Below are positions 16,936-26,078 of a stretch of DNA of 64,000 bases, in pieces. A program made the translations under genes and the position numbers. The stretch covers positions 17,302 to 81,301 of the forward strand of contig CACKGC010000002.1 in NCBI GenBank assembly GCA_902599655.1, in the 5' to 3' direction. Every line of letters starts with the position of its first letter. Within the stretch, counting starts at the first letter, position 1. This DNA comes from an uncultured Fidelibacterota bacterium (GTDB lineage: Bacteria; Fidelibacterota; Marinisomatia; Marinisomatales; Marinisomataceae). The notes below the pieces were generated by a model. That model was not told the DNA's origin. It worked only from the letters and a program-made list of their open reading frames with translations, and searched no databases.

Positions 16936-17986
16936 AATTATATTTTTATCTATTTATCTTTTTTTAGGGTGCATGAATGATCAAAGTGAAAACGTGCAAA
17001 TATCATATTCAAAATCTACTGCTTTATCTAATGCAATAGAATTAGCAAGTCCAGGAGTTGTTGGAATTTATAGAAGTCAGGAGATTGTAATGAGAACTTG
17101 GAGAGGATATAGAAATCTTAAACCAGTATCATCAAATGGATCTGGCTTTATTATAAGCGAAGACGGATATATTTTAACTAATGCACATAATATAAAAGAT
17201 AATTTCCGTCCCTCTGTTATTACAACCGATATTAATATTACAGTAGTTGTCCCTGGAGGAGAGGCATATACTGCTTCAATTGTTGGTTTGGATATGATAT
17301 CCGATATAGCATTATTAAAAATTGATGGAAAAAATTTTGATTATTGTAATTTGGGAGATTCTGATGAAGTTCAAGTTGGAGAATGGGCAATAGCACTAGG
17401 AAATCCTCGTAATTTAATTTCTAACGCACAATATCAACCAATTGCTTCAGCAGGAATTGTTAGTGCCATCAATGCAGATTTCAGTCTTGATTCACAATCA
17501 GGAAAGTTATTGGATAATATGATTCAAACTGATGCATCATTAAACCCAGGAAATAGCGGCGGACCATTAATTGACTCAAATGGAGATGTAATAGGGATAA
17601 ATACATTTATAAAAGCTGACTCACAAAACTTAGGATTTGCAATTCCAATAAATTTTGCAAAGAAAATTGCTGACGAATTAAAACTTAAAGGAGTTATTGA
17701 TAGAAGAGTCTCTTTTGGATTGTCTGCAACTCAATATATTTATGGAAAAAATCGAGACCAAGTAGGCTTATTTATTGATAAAGTGGATTATTCTGATTCT
17801 GCTAGAAATGAGGAGTTATTTAGAGGAGACATAATAGTGGCAGTTGAAGGATATAAGGTTGAATCACTTGAAGAAATCAAAGCAGTATTGATTAAATTAG
17901 ACTTTAGGGCAGGGGATGAAATAAAGTTAACAGTAGTTAGAGAAAATGATCTTTTTGATGTAAGTTTAACTTTAGGAGAAATATGA
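16925..17986 (+). CDS. HtrA/Deg-type serine protease with lipobox-like signal
   Basis: The trypsin-like domain carries the full triad H88 (TNAHNI), D127 (SDIALLKI) and S211 (NPGNSGGPL). One PDZ domain follows, from about residue 265 to the end, with RGDIIVAVEG as its core. The N-terminus MKIKIIFLSIYLFLGCMND looks like a short lipoprotein signal with C16 as the acylated residue, although the -3 residue is Phe rather than the preferred Leu. A lipid-anchored periplasmic quality-control protease is therefore likely. The gene sits two genes after lnt, overlapping truA by eleven bases and the next gene by four. Confidence 0.9.
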   Translation: MKIKIIFLSIYLFLGCMNDQSENVQISYSKSTALSNAIELASPGVVGIYRSQEIVMRTWRGYRNLKPVSSNGSGFIISEDGYILTNAHNIKDNFRPSVITTDINITVVVPGGEAYTASIVGLDMISDIALLKIDGKNFDYCNLGDSDEVQVGEWAIALGNPRNLISNAQYQPIASAGIVSAINADFSLDSQSGKLLDNMIQTDASLNPGNSGGPLIDSNGDVIGINTFIKADSQNLGFAIPINFAKKIADELKLKGVIDRRVSFGLSATQYIYGKNRDQVGLFIDKVDYSDSARNEELFRGDIIVAVEGYKVESLEEIKAVLIKLDFRAGDEIKLTVVRENDLFDVSLTLGEI

Positions 17987-18261
17987 AAAATAGAAGCATA
18001 AAGCTAATTTTTTTTGGATTATGTTCCGGAGCAATTTTAGGTACATTAGTTGGTAATGTCCTGGCATTCCTATTACCTGATGGAAGCGCTGTAAAACAGT
18101 TCTTTCTCATCTCTTATGACTTTACTTTTGGTTCAATTAATAGTAATAATTTAATTGATTTAGGGGTCATAGTAGTTGATTTTGGTTTTATTTTTAAATT
18201 CAATGTTTGTAGTATTATTGGTTTTGGTATTGCATATTATTTATTAAAATACTTTAGATAA
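17983..18261 (+). CDS. DUF4321-like small membrane protein
   Basis: The 92-residue product has a Gly-rich first membrane segment (FFGLCSGAILGTLVGNVLAFLLP), a central amphipathic part and a last hydrophobic segment (NVCSIIGFGIAYYLLKYF). The pattern, including LGVIVVDFGFIFKFN before the last helix, resembles the DUF4321 family found beside tatA and other envelope genes. The function is unknown. It overlaps the protease gene by four bases and precedes tatA by fifteen, so it is cotranscribed with envelope and export genes. Confidence 0.75.
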   Translation: MKNRSIKLIFFGLCSGAILGTLVGNVLAFLLPDGSAVKQFFLISYDFTFGSINSNNLIDLGVIVVDFGFIFKFNVCSIIGFGIAYYLLKYFR

Positions 18262-18276
18262 AATAAGAGGCTTTAT

Positions 18277-18453
18277 ATGTTTAATTTAGGTACTGGTGAA
18301 TTAGTTTTAATTTTTTTAATTCTTTTACTTCTTTTTGGAGGTAAAAGACTCCCTGGCATTGCTAGAGGCTTTGCAAATTCTTTAAGAGAATTTCGCGGTG
18401 CTCTAGATGATACTAAAGAAGAAATTAAAAAGTCAGAAAATTCTGATAATTAA
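18277..18453 (+). CDS. tatA: Twin-arginine translocation protein TatA
   Basis: This 58-residue protein begins MFNLGTGELVLIFLILLLLFGGKRLPGIARG. It has a short membrane helix, the hinge FGGKRLP (usual FG.K+LP) and an amphipathic helix IARGFANSLREFRGALDD, followed by a short charged tail. TatA oligomers form the conduit for folded twin-arginine substrates with TatC, which is not in this window. A GAGG sits a few bases before the ATG. The next gene, gatA, starts five bases later. Confidence 0.93.
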   Translation: MFNLGTGELVLIFLILLLLFGGKRLPGIARGFANSLREFRGALDDTKEEIKKSENSDN

Positions 18454-18458
18454 CTTAG

Positions 18459-19820
18459 ATGAATCCATCTAATTCTTTAGAGCAGAAATTACTTATTGTA
18501 AAAGATAAAATTTCTGCTAGCAAGACAAATTCTGTTATAAGAAATCGTATTAAACGTATTGATTTAAAAAAAACTAGAGAAGGTCTTTTAAAAGATAAAA
18601 CATTTCTAATTAAAGATAATATTGCAATCAAGGATGAGCCTTTGACCTGTGCGTCAAGTATCCTGGAATCATATATTTCTCCATATAATGCAACAGTAAT
18701 TGATAGAATTAACATTGAAGGAGGTGTTATCATTGGTCAAACTAATTGTGATGAGTTTGCAATGGGTTCATCTTCTGAATTTTCGATTTATGGATCTGTA
18801 AGAAATCCTTTTGACCACAATTTAGTTGCAGGAGGTTCTAGCGGTGGGTCTGCAGCAGCGATTGCTGAAGGTCTCTCTGACATTGCTTTGGGTTCTGATA
18901 CAGGTGGTTCAGTAAGGCAGCCTGCTGCGTTTTGTGGTATCTACGGTTTAAAACCATCTTACGGAAGAATATCCAGATATGGCTTAGTAGCTCATGCATC
19001 ATCTTTCGATACAATAGGTATTATGTCTAAGTCTATTGTAGATGTTTATAACACTTTTTGTACAATTTCAGGTCAAGATCATAAAGATTCAACTAGCGTA
19101 GATGTTAACGTTCCTAAAAATCCATCTTTTGAAGATTCAAAACTTCCTAAATCAGTCGGAGTAGTTTCTGATAAAATTCTAAAAAATATAAATGTTGAAA
19201 TAGCAGGAAAATATCGCCAGTTAGTTGATTACTTTAAGTCAAAAAAAGTAAAAATAATTGAAATTGATTTACCTTATTTCAATTATTGTATACCTGCATA
19301 CTATGTTTTAACTATGGCTGAAGCTTCGTCAAATTTATCAAGATTTGATGGAGTAAGGTATGGTAATAGAGCCAATACAAAAGACCTCTCAGAGCTTTAT
19401 ATTGAAACTAGGTCAAAAGGATTTTCAGACGAGGTAAAAAGAAGAATTATGACTGGAACTTATGTTCTCTCCTCAGGGTATTATGAAGCATACTTTTCAA
19501 AAGCTTTAAAAGTCAGAAGATTAATAAAAAATGGTTATTCAGAATTATTTAATAGATGCGAAAATTTATTAATACCTACTACTCCTGAATTACCGTTTAA
19601 ACTTAAAAATAATTTAGAAGATCCATTGAAAATGTATTTATCTGATATGTTTACTGTTCCCATAAATTTAGCTGGAATAGCTTCGCTAAATATTCCAGCC
19701 GGGTTTTCATCTGACAATCTTCCAATTGGACTTCAATTAGTTTCTAATTCTTTTAAAGAGGAAACTTTATTCAGTTTAGCTCATATATTAGATGAAGAGG
19801 AAATTTTTGAAGCAAATTAA
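18459..19820 (+). CDS. gatA: Glutamyl-tRNA(Gln) amidotransferase subunit A
   Basis: GatA is the amidase subunit that releases ammonia from glutamine for conversion of Glu-tRNA(Gln) (and Asp-tRNA(Asn)) to the amidated forms. The Ser-cisSer-Lys triad is K52 (FLIKDN), S127 (AGGSSGGSAAA) and S151 (GSDTGGSVRQPAAFCG). The segment following, YGLKPSYGRISRYGLVAHASSFD, is typical of GatA rather than other amidases. The length of 453 residues is slightly short of the usual 480. gatB and gatC are not adjacent. The gene overlaps batA by one base. Confidence 0.94.
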   Translation: MNPSNSLEQKLLIVKDKISASKTNSVIRNRIKRIDLKKTREGLLKDKTFLIKDNIAIKDEPLTCASSILESYISPYNATVIDRINIEGGVIIGQTNCDEFAMGSSSEFSIYGSVRNPFDHNLVAGGSSGGSAAAIAEGLSDIALGSDTGGSVRQPAAFCGIYGLKPSYGRISRYGLVAHASSFDTIGIMSKSIVDVYNTFCTISGQDHKDSTSVDVNVPKNPSFEDSKLPKSVGVVSDKILKNINVEIAGKYRQLVDYFKSKKVKIIEIDLPYFNYCIPAYYVLTMAEASSNLSRFDGVRYGNRANTKDLSELYIETRSKGFSDEVKRRIMTGTYVLSSGYYEAYFSKALKVRRLIKNGYSELFNRCENLLIPTTPELPFKLKNNLEDPLKMYLSDMFTVPINLAGIASLNIPAGFSSDNLPIGLQLVSNSFKEETLFSLAHILDEEEIFEAN

Positions 19821-20785
19821 TGGAATTTTTATACCCAAATTTTTTATTTATAATACCATTGTTTTTGGTTTTAATAATTTTTAAAAAATTTTTTTTCAAA
19901 AAATCTACATCTATTCAAGTTTCCAATTTTAACAGTCTTAAAAATTTCTTCGGATATCAGGGTAAGGTTAAAGTATTTTTAATTAATTCTCTCTTTATTA
20001 TTGCATTAGTTTCGATCATAATAGGTTTAGCAAGACCTAGAATCTCCTCTGTTGATAAAGATATAACAGTAGAGGTTATAGACATCGTTCTTGTATTAGA
20101 TACAAGCAGTAGTATGCTTGCAGATGACTTTAAGCCCAATAGATTGGAAGCTGTTAAAGATGCTGCGAAAGAATTTATTGAAAATAGAAACGGAGATAGA
20201 ATCGGTTTATTGGTTTTTGGTAAGGACACTTTTATACAATGTCCGTTAACAATTGACTATAGTGTTTTAAATAATTTATTGTCTGAAGTTACTGTGATGG
20301 AGCCTAAATATGATGGAACAGCAATAGGTGTTGCTATTGCAAATGGAGTAAATAGGCTCAGAAACAGTGATTCAGAAAGTAAAGTAATAATTCTACTTTC
20401 AGACGGAAGTAATAATGTAGGTTCTATTGATCCAATTTCAGCAGCAAAAATTGCAAAAGAATATAATATTAAAGTTTATACAATCGGAGCAGGAACCAAC
20501 CAATCTATCACCCAGATACCTGGAAGAGGGTTTGTAAGAAATGAAATTGATGAAGAAACCTTGAAAGGAATAGCTGAAGTAACAAATGCAAAATATTTTA
20601 GGGCTACAGACAAAGAAAGCTTGTCCGGAATCTATTCAGAAATTGATAATTTAGAAAAATCCGAAATTACTGTAAGTTATTTTTCAAGTTATCAAGAAAT
20701 CTATATTTGGTTTCTTTCTCTTGGATTTTTCTTGCTCATAATTCATGAAATTTTAAGATCATATTATTTCAGGAGAGTTATATGA
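19820..20785 (+). CDS. batA: BatA: membrane-anchored von Willebrand factor A protein
   Basis: The 321-residue protein has an N-terminal double membrane segment (FLYPNFLFIIPLFLVLIIF, then a second near residues 53-68), a VWA domain with the MIDAS motif DTSSS at residues 94-98, the metal-site threonine in YDGTAIG and the DGSNN loop, and a C-terminal membrane helix. Bat proteins were first linked to aerotolerance in Bacteroides. It is the first of five overlapping bat genes. The MoxR ATPase and DUF58 genes that usually precede batA are absent here. Confidence 0.88.
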   Translation: MEFLYPNFLFIIPLFLVLIIFKKFFFKKSTSIQVSNFNSLKNFFGYQGKVKVFLINSLFIIALVSIIIGLARPRISSVDKDITVEVIDIVLVLDTSSSMLADDFKPNRLEAVKDAAKEFIENRNGDRIGLLVFGKDTFIQCPLTIDYSVLNNLLSEVTVMEPKYDGTAIGVAIANGVNRLRNSDSESKVIILLSDGSNNVGSIDPISAAKIAKEYNIKVYTIGAGTNQSITQIPGRGFVRNEIDEETLKGIAEVTNAKYFRATDKESLSGIYSEIDNLEKSEITVSYFSSYQEIYIWFLSLGFFLLIIHEILRSYYFRRVI

Positions 20786-21777
20786 TCTTTGAATATTTAA
20801 ACTTTGCTTTTATTTGTTTAGTTGTGTTTTTTTTAACGATAATTTTTTCATTTTATAGATCAAGTAAATATAGAATTTTTGATAACAAAAATTTTTCAAA
20901 AAACTTCATTAATAGTTTATTTATTGGCAATTCAAGCACGATTACATTAAAAATCCTCCTTAGATTGATAGGAATTTTTAGTTTAATAATTGCTATTTCA
21001 GGAATAAAGACAGGAGTAACTGTAAAACCGGTTGAAAGAAAAGGTGTTGATATAGTTTTTTGTGTTGATGTTTCTTTAAGTATGGATGCTCAAGATATTA
21101 AACCTTCAAGAATTGATAAGGTTAAATTTGAACTATCAAAAATCGTTGATAGTCTTGAAGGGGATAGAATTGGCGTTGTAGTTTTTTCTGGCTCAAATTT
21201 CCTTTATCTTCCTTTAACAATGGACTACGACGCATCAAAGCTTTTTATTAAAAGCATTGATACTTCAATGATATCTTCAAGAGGTACTGATATACCGAAC
21301 GCAATAAAAACCTCAGTTGAGGCTTTTGATAATGAAGATGATCAACAAAAAATGATTTTTCTTTTTACAGATGGTGAAGATCACAGCGATTTGTCCATTG
21401 ATGATATATCTTACTTAGTTGAAGGTAAAATTGATCTGCACGTTATTGGCGTAGGGAGTTCAAAAGGATCACTAATTCCGATTCGCAGTAAGCAAAACTC
21501 TTTCTTAAAAGATGAGTCAGGTGAATTAGTCCTCTCAAAAATAAATTTAAATTTTTTAAGAGAAATATCGTTATTAAACAATGGAAAATTATTACGTATC
21601 TCAAAGAGTGAGCCAATAAGCGAAAATATTATAGATATTATAAAAAAGGGGGAAGACTCTTTAATCAGTTCATTTGAATTTTCAGACTATGAACATAAAT
21701 TTCAGTATCCATTAGCAGTTGCAATATTACTTCTAATGATTTCTTATTTAATTTCGTCAGGTAAAAGAAAAATATGA
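20782..21777 (+). CDS. batB: BatB: membrane-anchored von Willebrand factor A protein
   Basis: A second VWA protein of the same layout and 331 residues. It has membrane segments at the N-terminus, a MIDAS motif DVSLS at residues 96-100, SSRGTDI as the Thr ligand region, DGEDHSD as the aspartate loop, and a C-terminal helix (PLAVAILLLMISYLIS). It is a paralogue of BatA, probably acting together with it at the inner membrane, with the VWA domain facing the periplasm. Four-base overlaps join it to batA and batC. Confidence 0.88.
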   Translation: MIFEYLNFAFICLVVFFLTIIFSFYRSSKYRIFDNKNFSKNFINSLFIGNSSTITLKILLRLIGIFSLIIAISGIKTGVTVKPVERKGVDIVFCVDVSLSMDAQDIKPSRIDKVKFELSKIVDSLEGDRIGVVVFSGSNFLYLPLTMDYDASKLFIKSIDTSMISSRGTDIPNAIKTSVEAFDNEDDQQKMIFLFTDGEDHSDLSIDDISYLVEGKIDLHVIGVGSSKGSLIPIRSKQNSFLKDESGELVLSKINLNFLREISLLNNGKLLRISKSEPISENIIDIIKKGEDSLISSFEFSDYEHKFQYPLAVAILLLMISYLISSGKRKI

Positions 21778-22502
21778 GATTTTTAATAATTATATTACTT
21801 TTTTCAAAAGTTGTATCACAGGATATAGGACAAAAAATGATTGATAATGGAGATTATGAATCAGCTCTAAATTATTATCAATATTTACTAAATGAAGAGA
21901 ATTTATCTAAAGATGATATTATCTACAATCTAGCTACAATATATTCATCCATAGATAGTCTAAAAAAAGCAGAAGAGTTTTTTGATTATGCTATGCAAGA
22001 TAGTTTAAATCCATCTTCAGAATTAAGTTATAATCGAGGAAATTTGCTTTATAAATCAAAAATGTTAGATGAAAGTTTGAAATCTTTCAGAGATGCACTT
22101 CTTAAAAATCCTGAAGATAATGATGCAAGAAAAAACTATGAATTTGTAAAGAATGAAATTGAAAAAAATCAACGAGCTCAACAACAGAATCAAGACCAGA
22201 ATGATAATAGCGAAGATTCAGAAAATAATGAAAACAACCAAAACGAAGATAAGAATCAACAAAACAAAAATAAGGATGATAATTCGAATAATTCAGATAG
22301 AAATCCCGAAAAAAATAATAATGATGATGGTCCAAAAAATCAAGATACATCACAATCTAAACAGCAGGAAAATAACGAAGAAAAACAAATTGAAATTGAT
22401 CAAAATGTTGAAAATATTTTAAATGCTATGAAAGAGAATGAAAAAGTGAATAAAAAGCGAAAACAAAACAATTTCTCTAACGAAAGTGGAAAAGAATGGT
22501 AA
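21774..22502 (+). CDS. batC: BatC: TPR protein with Asn/Gln/Asp-rich tail
   Basis: A signal-like N-terminus (MRFLIIILLFSKVVSQ) is followed by about three TPR repeats (residues 20-125, including YNRGNLLYKSKMLDESLKSFRDALLKNPED). Residues from about 126 to 205 are low-complexity Asn/Gln/Asp/Glu/Lys sequence with almost no hydrophobic residues. A short conserved end (VENILNAMKENEKVNKKRKQ) closes the 242-residue protein. The linker probably keeps the TPR domain at a distance from the C-terminal peptide in the periplasm. It overlaps batD by seven bases. Confidence 0.85.
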   Translation: MRFLIIILLFSKVVSQDIGQKMIDNGDYESALNYYQYLLNEENLSKDDIIYNLATIYSSIDSLKKAEEFFDYAMQDSLNPSSELSYNRGNLLYKSKMLDESLKSFRDALLKNPEDNDARKNYEFVKNEIEKNQRAQQQNQDQNDNSEDSENNENNQNEDKNQQNKNKDDNSNNSDRNPEKNNNDDGPKNQDTSQSKQQENNEEKQIEIDQNVENILNAMKENEKVNKKRKQNNFSNESGKEW

Positions 22503-24202
22503 GAATTTTTTTTCTCATTATTTCACTCATAGGTTTTATAAATGCGCAAGAAATAACATCTTCAGTTTCAACCAAAAATATAAGTATTACTGAGTCAATT
22601 ATTTTTACAATTAAAATTTCGAATATTGATGAAAATCCGTCAGTTGATGTATCAAAAATAGAAGATTCTTTTTCAATTATTTCAGGTCCAAATATTGGAA
22701 GTGAGTACAGGTATGTCAACGGAGATAGAAGCTCTTCAAGGTCTATTTCTTGGACCTTAATTGCAAAAAAGCACGGAACTCTTAAAATTCCATCCTTGAA
22801 GGTTAGTATTGGTCAAAAAATATTAATAACCGAACCACACCAAATTCAAGTCTCAAAAGAAACTGATAATCAAATTACAAAAGATCTTTTTCTGGAACTT
22901 AAAGTAAGTACAAATGAAGCTTATGTTGGACAGCAAATTAAATTAACATATACTTTTTACACCAGAGTAGCATCAAAGGTATTATCCACAGAATTTCCTG
23001 AATATAATGACTTTTGGGTTGAAAAATTATTTGATCCTGTAGGTATACAATTTACTCCAGAAAGTTGGACTGATATAGAAATTGATGGATATAATTACAA
23101 ATCTTTAAAAATCTATGAAGTAGCTTTATTTCCAATTGAAGAAGGAATTTATAATCTTGAGTCAATGATTATGAAGATTGAGACAAAAAACAAAGACTCA
23201 TCATTTAATAGGCTTTTTTGGGATGATCCATTTTTTGATACATTTTCTCAAAGAACTAGGGCTAAACTGCTTGTTTCTGATCCAGTTTCAATCAAGGTAT
23301 TGCCTCTACAAAATATCCCAGAAAATTTTACTGGTGCAGTTGGTGATTTTACACTCAATTCATCGCTTTCAAATTCAAATATTGACGAAGGATCTCCCGT
23401 AGTATTTACGGTGACTTTAAAGGGAGAAGGAAATCTTTCTAATATAGGAAGACCAAAAATAGTATTTCCAGAGGATTTTGATATTTTTGAAGGTGAAACC
23501 AAAATTGAAAAAAATATTACCGATGATTTTTCTGGCTCGATTACCTGGGAGTACAATTTAATTCCTAGAAAAGACGGCTCGTATATTATTGATTCAATTG
23601 AAATACCTTTTTTTAGTTCGGATACTAAATCATGGACAAAAGCATTATCACAAAATATAAATTTAAATGTTAACAAGAGTACAATTTTTGATATATCTGA
23701 TAAAGAAATTTTGAATTCAAATTCAAATCTGATTAGATATATTAGAGTAGGTGAACAGAACTGGCTATCTTCATCAAAATTCAAAATTCAAAATTCGATT
23801 TTCTATATACTTTTTATAGCCTTAATATTATTTATAATACCGTATTTTGAATCAAGCTTTAGAAATCTTAGAGGATATATAAATCAATATATAAAATTGA
23901 ATACTGCTTTAAATAATTCTTTAAAAAACCTTGATTTATCACATTCAATATATGAGGACGGAATAAAAATCATCAAAAAATATTTTAATCAAAAGAATAT
24001 TTTAAGTTCAATAAATATTGATATCACCTCATTAAAAAGTATTTTAAAAGATAAAATTAAATCAAATGATTTTGATGCTATTTCAAAGCTTTTGGATGAA
24101 TTTCAAGCTAAATCATATTCTCAGCTTAAAGATGATAAAGATGAAGAGAATATTAAGAAATCTTTAAAGAAAATTTTAAGAAGGATTGATGAATATGTAT
24201 AA
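22496..24202 (+). CDS. batD: BatD: large periplasmic BatD-family protein
   Basis: The 568-residue protein has a signal peptide (MVRIFFLIISLIGFINAQ), long beta-sandwich-like segments starting TSSVSTKNISITESIIFTI, the conserved WTLIAKKHGTLKIPSLKV block of the BatD family, and one membrane helix (FYILFIALILFIIPYF, around residue 440). A cytoplasmic helical tail of about 115 residues follows. The likely partners are BatA and BatB. It overlaps batC by seven bases and batE by eight. Confidence 0.88.
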   Translation: MVRIFFLIISLIGFINAQEITSSVSTKNISITESIIFTIKISNIDENPSVDVSKIEDSFSIISGPNIGSEYRYVNGDRSSSRSISWTLIAKKHGTLKIPSLKVSIGQKILITEPHQIQVSKETDNQITKDLFLELKVSTNEAYVGQQIKLTYTFYTRVASKVLSTEFPEYNDFWVEKLFDPVGIQFTPESWTDIEIDGYNYKSLKIYEVALFPIEEGIYNLESMIMKIETKNKDSSFNRLFWDDPFFDTFSQRTRAKLLVSDPVSIKVLPLQNIPENFTGAVGDFTLNSSLSNSNIDEGSPVVFTVTLKGEGNLSNIGRPKIVFPEDFDIFEGETKIEKNITDDFSGSITWEYNLIPRKDGSYIIDSIEIPFFSSDTKSWTKALSQNINLNVNKSTIFDISDKEILNSNSNLIRYIRVGEQNWLSSSKFKIQNSIFYILFIALILFIIPYFESSFRNLRGYINQYIKLNTALNNSLKNLDLSHSIYEDGIKIIKKYFNQKNILSSINIDITSLKSILKDKIKSNDFDAISKLLDEFQAKSYSQLKDDKDEENIKKSLKKILRRIDEYV

Positions 24203-24935
24203 AGTTATCATTATAATCTTCTTTAATTTGACAATTGTTTTCTCACAAAACATCAATGAGCTTTTTGATAATGGAAATGAATTTTATAGTCAAAATAATT
24301 ATAAAGAAGCAATTTCAAATTATGAAAAGATATTAGAAAATGGCTATTTTTCAGAGGATTTATATTTGAATTTAGGTAATGCTTATTTTCATGAATCCAA
24401 TTTTGGCAAAGCTAGATGGTCATATGAAATGGGTTTAAAATTAAATCCAATCAATTCTGATTTGAAAAATAACAACAATGTTAATAAAGCATATATTGAT
24501 GGCTACATTGAGTTACCTAAAAATAACTTAATTGATATAATAAATATTTTTTTTCAATCACTCTCACTTAGCCAATTTCTTTTGATTAATTCATATTTTA
24601 TTCTTTTTTCTGCTGTATCATTTTTTTTGATGAAAGTATTTCAATTGCAAGTGTTTAAAAGAATTTTTTATTTGATGTCAATAATCGTATTTACATCGGT
24701 TTTAATTACTATTACTAAAAATATTTGGGATCAAAATAATTTATATGCAATTATTGTAGATGAAGAAGTTATAGTTTATTCTGCTCCTTTTTTAAATCAA
24801 GCAATTGAGCAGTCAGTATTTTATAGAGGAAATAAAGTGAAAATTCATCAAAAAACTGATGTGTGGATTGAAGTTTCAACTTTTGATGGAAGAAAAGGTT
24901 GGATTCAAGCTCTAGATGTTAGAAATTTGTATTAA
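24195..24935 (+). CDS. batE: BatE: TPR plus SH3-like membrane protein
   Basis: After a signal peptide (MYKVIIIIFFNLTIVFSQ) come two TPR repeats (LFDNGNEFYSQNNYKEAISNYEKIL and LYLNLGNAYF), two membrane helices around residues 117-165, and a C-terminal SH3-like domain ending KGWIQALDVRNLY. The ATG at 24195 is chosen because AAGGA lies nine bases upstream; the TTG/ATG pair at 24186-24191 is too close to it. It completes the bat series and overlaps batD by eight bases. Confidence 0.85.
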   Translation: MYKVIIIIFFNLTIVFSQNINELFDNGNEFYSQNNYKEAISNYEKILENGYFSEDLYLNLGNAYFHESNFGKARWSYEMGLKLNPINSDLKNNNNVNKAYIDGYIELPKNNLIDIINIFFQSLSLSQFLLINSYFILFSAVSFFLMKVFQLQVFKRIFYLMSIIVFTSVLITITKNIWDQNNLYAIIVDEEVIVYSAPFLNQAIEQSVFYRGNKVKIHQKTDVWIEVSTFDGRKGWIQALDVRNLY

Positions 24936-24936
24936 T

Positions 24937-25350
24937 ATGAGATATTTTTTAATCCTTTTCTTTATTAGTAACGCACTTTGCCAATCTGACTTTTTAAAGC
25001 CAAGTGATTTCAATGATAATCCACCAAAATTTCCTACCGTCAATTTACCTTCATTTTCTAGTCAAGATGAAATAGAAGACATTTCCTTAACTGATGAAAT
25101 TAATTTAATAAAGGGATATAGAGTTCAAATTGTTATTTCGCAAAACGAACAGGAACTACAAGATATTAAGACTGAAATTGAAAAATCAATTAATGAGCAA
25201 ATTTACATTATTTTTGAATTACCAAATTATAAATTAAGAGTTGGAAATTTCGTTAATAGGAAAGAGGCTGAAAGTTTTCAGAAAAAAATTGTGAGATTAG
25301 GTTATAGAACAGCCTGGGTTGTTCCCACGATGATTGAAAAGGATGATTGA
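24937..25350 (+). CDS. Exported SPOR-domain protein
   Basis: A signal peptide (MRYFLILFFISNALCQ) precedes a short acidic linker and a C-terminal SPOR domain (KGYRVQIVISQNEQELQDIK ... LRVGNFVNRKEAESFQKKI) of about 75 residues. SPOR domains bind glycan strands stripped of stem peptides at division sites. The start at 24937 follows the batE stop by one base and gives a clean signal peptide; an in-frame ATG at 24916 lies inside batE. The final base overlaps yebC. Cell-envelope or division localisation is inferred. Confidence 0.82.
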   Translation: MRYFLILFFISNALCQSDFLKPSDFNDNPPKFPTVNLPSFSSQDEIEDISLTDEINLIKGYRVQIVISQNEQELQDIKTEIEKSINEQIYIIFELPNYKLRVGNFVNRKEAESFQKKIVRLGYRTAWVVPTMIEKDD

Positions 25351-26078
25351 TGGCTGGTCATAGTAAGTGGTCAACCATAAAACGAAAAAAAGGTGCTCTC
25401 GATCAGAAGAGAGGCAAGATTTTCTCAACAATTAGTAAAGAGATAACTGTATCTTCAAGATTGGGTGGAAAAGATATTGATTCAAACCCGAGACTGCGAC
25501 AGGCAGTAAAGAAAGCAAAGTCATTAAACATGCCAAACTCCAATATTGATAAAGCAATTAAAAAAGGTGTTGGAGAATTAGATAATGTAACTATTGAAGA
25601 GGTATCATATGAAGGATATGGACCTTTTGGAGTAGCAATACTTATAGAAGCAATAACGGATAATAAAAATAGAACAGTTGCCGATATTAGGCATGCACTT
25701 TCAAAATTTGGCGGTTCGCTTGGTCAAGCTGGTAGCGTGTCTTGGAATTTTGAAAGAAACGGTATAATTCTTATTGATAAAAATGAAATTTCTGAAAATA
25801 AAATCTTTGAATTTTCAATTGAAAATGATTGCATTGAATTTTTTGAAGATGAAGACTGTTATAGATTGCATTTCAATTCAAATGATCTTTATAACAAGCT
25901 TGATGTTCTCGAAAAATTAAGTATTAAGGTAGATTCTTCTTTTTTGGCATATGTTCCTAAGGATGAAATAGGTTTAAGTGAAGATGAAAATCAAAAAGTT
26001 GAAAAATTATTAGAATTCTTAGATGATTTAGAGGATGTGCAAAATGTTTTTTCAAACCAAACACTAGGAAAAAGCTAA
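25350..26078 (+). CDS. yebC: YebC/PmpR-family protein (TACO1 homologue)
   Basis: The start MAGHSKWSTIKRKKG is diagnostic. GGKDIDSNPRLRQAVKKAKSLNMPNSNIDKAIKKG and YEGYGPFGVAILIEAITDNKNRT follow, matching the family almost throughout its 242 residues. Members were annotated as transcription regulators, and recent work on relatives links them to translation of proline-rich stretches. I chose ATG 25350 over TTG 25347, with AAAGG about eight bases upstream. It precedes ruvC and ruvA, the order seen in many bacteria (yebC-ruvC-ruvA). Confidence 0.95.
   Translation: MAGHSKWSTIKRKKGALDQKRGKIFSTISKEITVSSRLGGKDIDSNPRLRQAVKKAKSLNMPNSNIDKAIKKGVGELDNVTIEEVSYEGYGPFGVAILIEAITDNKNRTVADIRHALSKFGGSLGQAGSVSWNFERNGIILIDKNEISENKIFEFSIENDCIEFFEDEDCYRLHFNSNDLYNKLDVLEKLSIKVDSSFLAYVPKDEIGLSEDENQKVEKLLEFLDDLEDVQNVFSNQTLGKS

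Noticed and set aside
22153..22422. Lys/Ile-rich 89-residue frame in the +1 frame of batC
   Set aside because: It arises from the A-rich low-complexity linker of batC; no start signal and no sign of a folded protein.
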